6,190 nt of DNA from an uncultured Rikenellaceae bacterium. Lineage in GTDB: Bacteria > Bacteroidota > Bacteroidia > Bacteroidales > Rikenellaceae. Position numbers and translations under genes: made by a program. Under the pieces are notes generated by a model. That model was not told the origin of the DNA and did not search any database. It was given only the letters and a program-made list of their open reading frames with translations. This document shows, piece by piece, positions 3,257 to 6,190 of this stretch. How positions within the stretch are numbered: the first letter of the stretch is position 1; the number at the start of each line of letters is the position of its first letter. The DNA lies in assembly GCA_947054185.1 (NCBI GenBank), contig CAMRVW010000116.1, forward strand, positions 1 through 6,190, in the 5' to 3' direction.

Positions 3257-5959
3257 TCAGAGGCCCAAGAGGCGTTTTATGTCGCTGAGTTTATTGAGTG
3301 CCTCAAGGGGTGTGATGTTGTCGGTGTCGATAGAGCTTATCTCTTCGCGTATCTGCCCCACCAACGGGTCGTCGAGCTGGAAGAGAGCCATCTGCATGCC
3401 GCCACGCGTGACGGGTTCGGCGGCTTTGAAGCCTGCCACCTCCAAGGGTGCGGGTGTTGTCGCATCATCGTCATGGCGGCGGCGTTTCTCGAGGGCTTCG
3501 AGCACCTCGTCGGCGCGGTCGACGACGCTGCGAGGCATGCCGGCAAGGCGCGCGACATGGATACCGAACGAGTGTTCCGTGCCCCCGGGGACCAGCTTAC
3601 GCAAGAAGATGACTCTGCCGTCTATCTCCTTGACAGCCACGTTGAAGTTGCTGATGCGCGGATAGAGGGCCTCAAGTTCGTTGAGCTCGTGATAGTGGGT
3701 GGCGAAGAGGGTGCGCACTCCCCTGCCCCCCAGTTCGTGAAGGTATTCGACCATGGCCCAGGCGATGGAGATGCCGTCGTATGTGCTTGTGCCTCGTCCT
3801 ATCTCGTCGAGGAGCACCAACGAGCGGGGGGTGGCGTTATTGAGGATATTGGCCGATTCGAGCATCTCGACCATGAAGGTCGACTCGCCCTGAGATATGT
3901 TGTCGGAGGCGCCCACCCTGGTGAAGATCTTGTCGACAACACCTATGGTCGCCTTTTGGGCCGGGACGAACGACCCTATCTGGGCCATCAGCGTGATAAG
4001 GCCGCACTGGCGCAACAATGCCGACTTACCGGCCATATTGGGGCCGGTGATGATAATGACCTGATTATCGGCATTGAGCCGTATGTCGTTGGGGATATAG
4101 CTTTGGCCTATAGGCATGAGGCGTTCGATGACGGGGTGGCGTCCCTGACATATATCGATAACGGCGTCGTCGGTGAGTGTCGGCCTGTTATAGCCATACT
4201 CGCGTGCGGTGGATGAAAAGGAGCAATAGAGGTCGATGTGGGCCAGCTGCATGGCGTCCGACTGCACCCGCGAGGTGGCTGAGGCAAGCTCTGCGACCAG
4301 AGCACCGTAAAGTTCGGCCTCGAGTGAGAGTATGCGGTCTTCGGCACCCAGGATCTTCTCTTCGTACTCTTTGAGCTCGGCAGTGATGTATCGTTCGGCG
4401 CCGGCGAGGGTTTGTTTGCGCACCCAGTCGGCGGGAGCCTTGTCCTTATGCGTATTGCGCACCTCTATATAATAGCCGAACACGTTATTGAAGCCTATCT
4501 TGAGCGACGGTATCTCTGTCTGCCGGCTAAGGCGCTCCTGCATGTCGACAAGATATTCCTTGCCACCCTGCGACATACGGCGCAGAGAGTCGAGCTCGAC
4601 AGAGACGCCGTGGGCGATGACTCCCCCCTTGGCTATATTGACAGAGGGCTCTTCCAAGATGGTATCTTCGATGCGTTTGCGCATGTCGGCGAGTCCGTCG
4701 AGGCGGTCGGCCCATGAGCTGACAAGGCTTAAAGGCGACCCCGACAGCAGTTGTTTGAGCTCACCGACAGCGGCAAAGCTGTTTTTAAGAGCTATCAGCT
4801 CACGGGGGGCCACCCTTCCGACCGCCACCTTGGAGATAAGCCTTTCGAGGTCGCCGACACCTTTGAGAAGGAAGGCGGCCGAGTCGATGCGGTCGCTGTC
4901 GGAGACGAAGGCCTCGGTGGTGTCGAGGCGGCGTTCGATGCCCACACTATCGTTAAGTGGCAGTGACAGATAGCGTCTGAGCAAGCGTCCGCCCATAGGG
5001 GTGGATGTGTGGTCTATGATATCGACAAGCGAATGGCCGTCGGGTGATGAGCTGTTGAAGATTTCGAGGTTACGCAGCGTGTATTTGTCGAGCCACACAT
5101 AGCGCTCTTCGTCGATGCGGGTGAGCGAGGTTATATGTCCCGTGTTGTGGTGCTCGGTGAACTCAAGGTAATAGAGCACGGCGCCCGCGGCGATGACGGC
5201 AGACTCGCACCGTTCGATGCCGAAGCCCTTGAGCGACACCACGCCCAACTGCGATATCAGCTTGTCGGAGGCACTTTTATGCGAGAAGATCCATCGTTCG
5301 AGGTGATAGAGGCAATAGCGCGAGCCGAACGCTTCAATGAACTGCTCTTTGCAGCCTCGCTGGTAAAGCACCTCTTTGGGAGCGAAGCCCGAGAGCAGCT
5401 TCTCGACATACTCTTTGCCTCCCTCGGCCACATAGAACTCGCCGGTGGTGATATCGAGAAACGACACTCCTATGTTTTTGGCTCCGAAATAGACGGCGGC
5501 AAGATAGTTGTTCTCTTTGTTGTTGACCACATTGTCGTTGAACGAGACGCCCGGCGTGACAAGCTCTATGATGCCGCGTTTGACTATGGTCTTGGTCTTC
5601 TTGGGGTCTTCGAGCTGTTCGCAGATGGCCACACGCTCGCCTGCCATGACCAGCTTGGGCATATAGGTGTCCAAAGCGTGGTGGGGAAAGCCGGCAAGCT
5701 CGACGAAAGAGGCTGCCCCATTGGCCCGACGGGTGAGCGTAATACCCAGTATGGAGCTGGTGCGTATGGCGTCATCGCCAAAGGTCTCGTAAAAGTCACC
5801 CACCCTGAAAAGCAATATAGCGTCCGGATGTTTCGATTTCATCTCATAATATTGCTTCATAAGAGGAGTTTCGACATATTTTTTCTCAGGCTTGTCGCCG
5901 GAGGATACTTCGCTTCTCTTACTCTCCGATTGGCTGTTATCGAGGTTGGCCTTTGACAT
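3257..5959 (-). CDS. mutS: DNA mismatch repair protein MutS
   Basis: This 900-residue, apparently intact MutS recognises base mismatches and small loops as a dimer and recruits MutL using ATP. The mismatch-binding domain has F56-Y57-E58 in GDFYETFGDDA. Connector, lever and clamp domains follow (about residues 150-600; 'KIGFNNVFGYYIEV' at 487-500). The ABC-type ATPase has Walker A GPNMAGKS (639-646), the STFMVEM segment (693-699), Walker B LVLLDEIGRGTST (714-726, D718 and E719) and THYHEL (754-759). QMALF (856-860) fits the beta-clamp-binding motif, and 'TPLEALNKLSDIKRLLG' ends the protein as in Bacteroidales relatives. The first 28 or so residues are a polar extension before the conserved 'ETPLMKQYYEMK'. 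The ATG at 5959 is chosen because no later start precedes that motif. It appears to be transcribed alone. Confidence 0.98.
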   Translation of the reverse strand: MSKANLDNSQSESKRSEVSSGDKPEKKYVETPLMKQYYEMKSKHPDAILLFRVGDFYETFGDDAIRTSSILGITLTRRANGAASFVELAGFPHHALDTYMPKLVMAGERVAICEQLEDPKKTKTIVKRGIIELVTPGVSFNDNVVNNKENNYLAAVYFGAKNIGVSFLDITTGEFYVAEGGKEYVEKLLSGFAPKEVLYQRGCKEQFIEAFGSRYCLYHLERWIFSHKSASDKLISQLGVVSLKGFGIERCESAVIAAGAVLYYLEFTEHHNTGHITSLTRIDEERYVWLDKYTLRNLEIFNSSSPDGHSLVDIIDHTSTPMGGRLLRRYLSLPLNDSVGIERRLDTTEAFVSDSDRIDSAAFLLKGVGDLERLISKVAVGRVAPRELIALKNSFAAVGELKQLLSGSPLSLVSSWADRLDGLADMRKRIEDTILEEPSVNIAKGGVIAHGVSVELDSLRRMSQGGKEYLVDMQERLSRQTEIPSLKIGFNNVFGYYIEVRNTHKDKAPADWVRKQTLAGAERYITAELKEYEEKILGAEDRILSLEAELYGALVAELASATSRVQSDAMQLAHIDLYCSFSSTAREYGYNRPTLTDDAVIDICQGRHPVIERLMPIGQSYIPNDIRLNADNQVIIITGPNMAGKSALLRQCGLITLMAQIGSFVPAQKATIGVVDKIFTRVGASDNISQGESTFMVEMLESANILNNATPRSLVLLDEIGRGTSTYDGISIAWAMVEYLHELGGRGVRTLFATHYHELNELEALYPRISNFNVAVKEIDGRVIFLRKLVPGGTEHSFGIHVARLAGMPRSVVDRADEVLEALEKRRRHDDDATTPAPLEVAGFKAAEPVTRGGMQMALFQLDDPLVGQIREEISSIDTDNITPLEALNKLSDIKRLLGL

Positions 5960-5990
5960 ATATACGATTTGTGAATAGTATAAAACAGCC

Positions 5991-5998
5991 CAAAAATA
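5991..5998 (-). promoter_or_regulatory. Candidate -7 box of the mutS promoter
   Basis: TATTTTTG on the minus strand matches the Bacteroidetes TAnnTTTG box and ends 31 bases before the mutS ATG, which would give a leader of roughly 25 bases. No TTTG is present at the expected -33 distance, where the sequence is 'cagttaaat', so the match is to one box only. The leader is AT-rich and lacks a Shine-Dalgarno sequence. Confidence 0.45.
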
Positions 5999-6047
5999 GT
6001 AATAAAATATTTAACTGTGGGCGGCGAAGACATTTTTTTGTCTGCAA

Positions 6048-6159
6048 GGTCTTTTTTGTTTGCGTTCTGCTGCCGTTATTGGTTTGCCGGAAATGCCGTT
6101 TGGGTTTGCGGGAACTGCGGTTATATTGCCGAAACTGCCGTTATATTGCGGGCACTGCC
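6048..6159 (-). repeat. Tandem iterons, right array (about five units)
   Basis: Read on the minus strand, units begin at 6159, 6139, 6119, 6097 and 6074, spaced 20-23 bp. They share the core GGCAGTTCCCGCAA and an AT-rich tail ending in 'taac' or 'aaac'. The fifth unit is poor (GGCAGCAGAACGCAAAC) and runs into an A-rich tract. The array lies 89-200 bp upstream of the mutS start and is the mirror image of the array at 1308-1391, but the individual units are not the same. Confidence 0.7.
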
Positions 6160-6190
6160 TCCGGCGGCCCTTCCGGGGGAGGGGTCACGG
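6154..6190 (+). repeat. 37-bp repeat head, right copy
   Basis: This is the exact inverted counterpart of 1277-1313. It runs to the last base of the window, so its outer boundary is unknown. If the match continues, the next bases outside should read 'aggggtctcggacccc', the hairpin that serves as the ispE terminator at the left copy. Confidence 0.85.

Noticed and set aside
3254..4216. 320-codon open frame on the plus strand, antisense to mutS
   Set aside because: It lies wholly over the MutS ATPase domain, whose motifs are intact on the other strand. Its protein has no recognisable motif and the openness follows from GC-rich codon bias.
5135..5956. 273-codon open frame on the plus strand, antisense to the mutS 5' half
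   Set aside because: It is a mirror of the coding strand; MutS is unambiguous across this span.
1277..6190. Composite transposon or integrated element
   Set aside because: There are paired inverted repeats but no transposase, integrase or visible target duplication, and the cargo is core chromosomal genes.

Overview
The window reads as a piece of a Bacteroidales chromosome, most likely a gut genus in or near the Muribaculaceae. The evidence is a MutS of Bacteroidales type, a TAnnTTTG (Bacteroidetes -7) box in front of mutS, no Shine-Dalgarno sequence before any gene, and a small META-domain lipoprotein. The genus is an inference; the phylum is fairly secure.

Only three genes are well supported, all on the minus strand. 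mutS (5959 to 3257) encodes the DNA mismatch-recognition ATPase. A META-domain lipoprotein gene (2706 to 2248) and ispE (2223 to 1399, MEP-pathway kinase) follow as a two-gene unit with a 24-bp gap. mutS is separated from that unit by about 550 bp that holds a tandem array of structured repeats. The three functions are unrelated: repair, envelope lipoprotein and isoprenoid precursor synthesis.

The rest is dense in repeats of three families. (1) Positions 1-1025 carry four diverged copies of a GC-rich, roughly 140-200-bp unit. Three copies keep a hairpin around a CTTCG apex whose stem bases differ but still pair, and two carry a GGCCGACC-N3-GGTCGGCC palindrome. (2) Positions 2806-3179 hold five tandem units of 73-76 bp. 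Each folds as a large imperfect hairpin plus a small one, again with compensatory changes. On the minus strand these units also present a TTTG-(18-20)-TATCTTT(G/A) pattern like a Bacteroidetes promoter, aimed at the META-ispE unit. (3) A 37-bp GC-rich head followed by a run of about 21-bp iterons occurs twice, as exact inverted heads at 1277-1313 and 6154-6190, so that it brackets the whole ispE-META-mutS block. A decayed iteron run also lies near 1036-1080. At the left copy, the head and the adjoining GGGGTC hairpin lie just past ispE and appear to act as its terminator.

No tRNA, rRNA, CRISPR array, transposase or defence gene is visible. The unusual content is the repeat architecture, not the genes.
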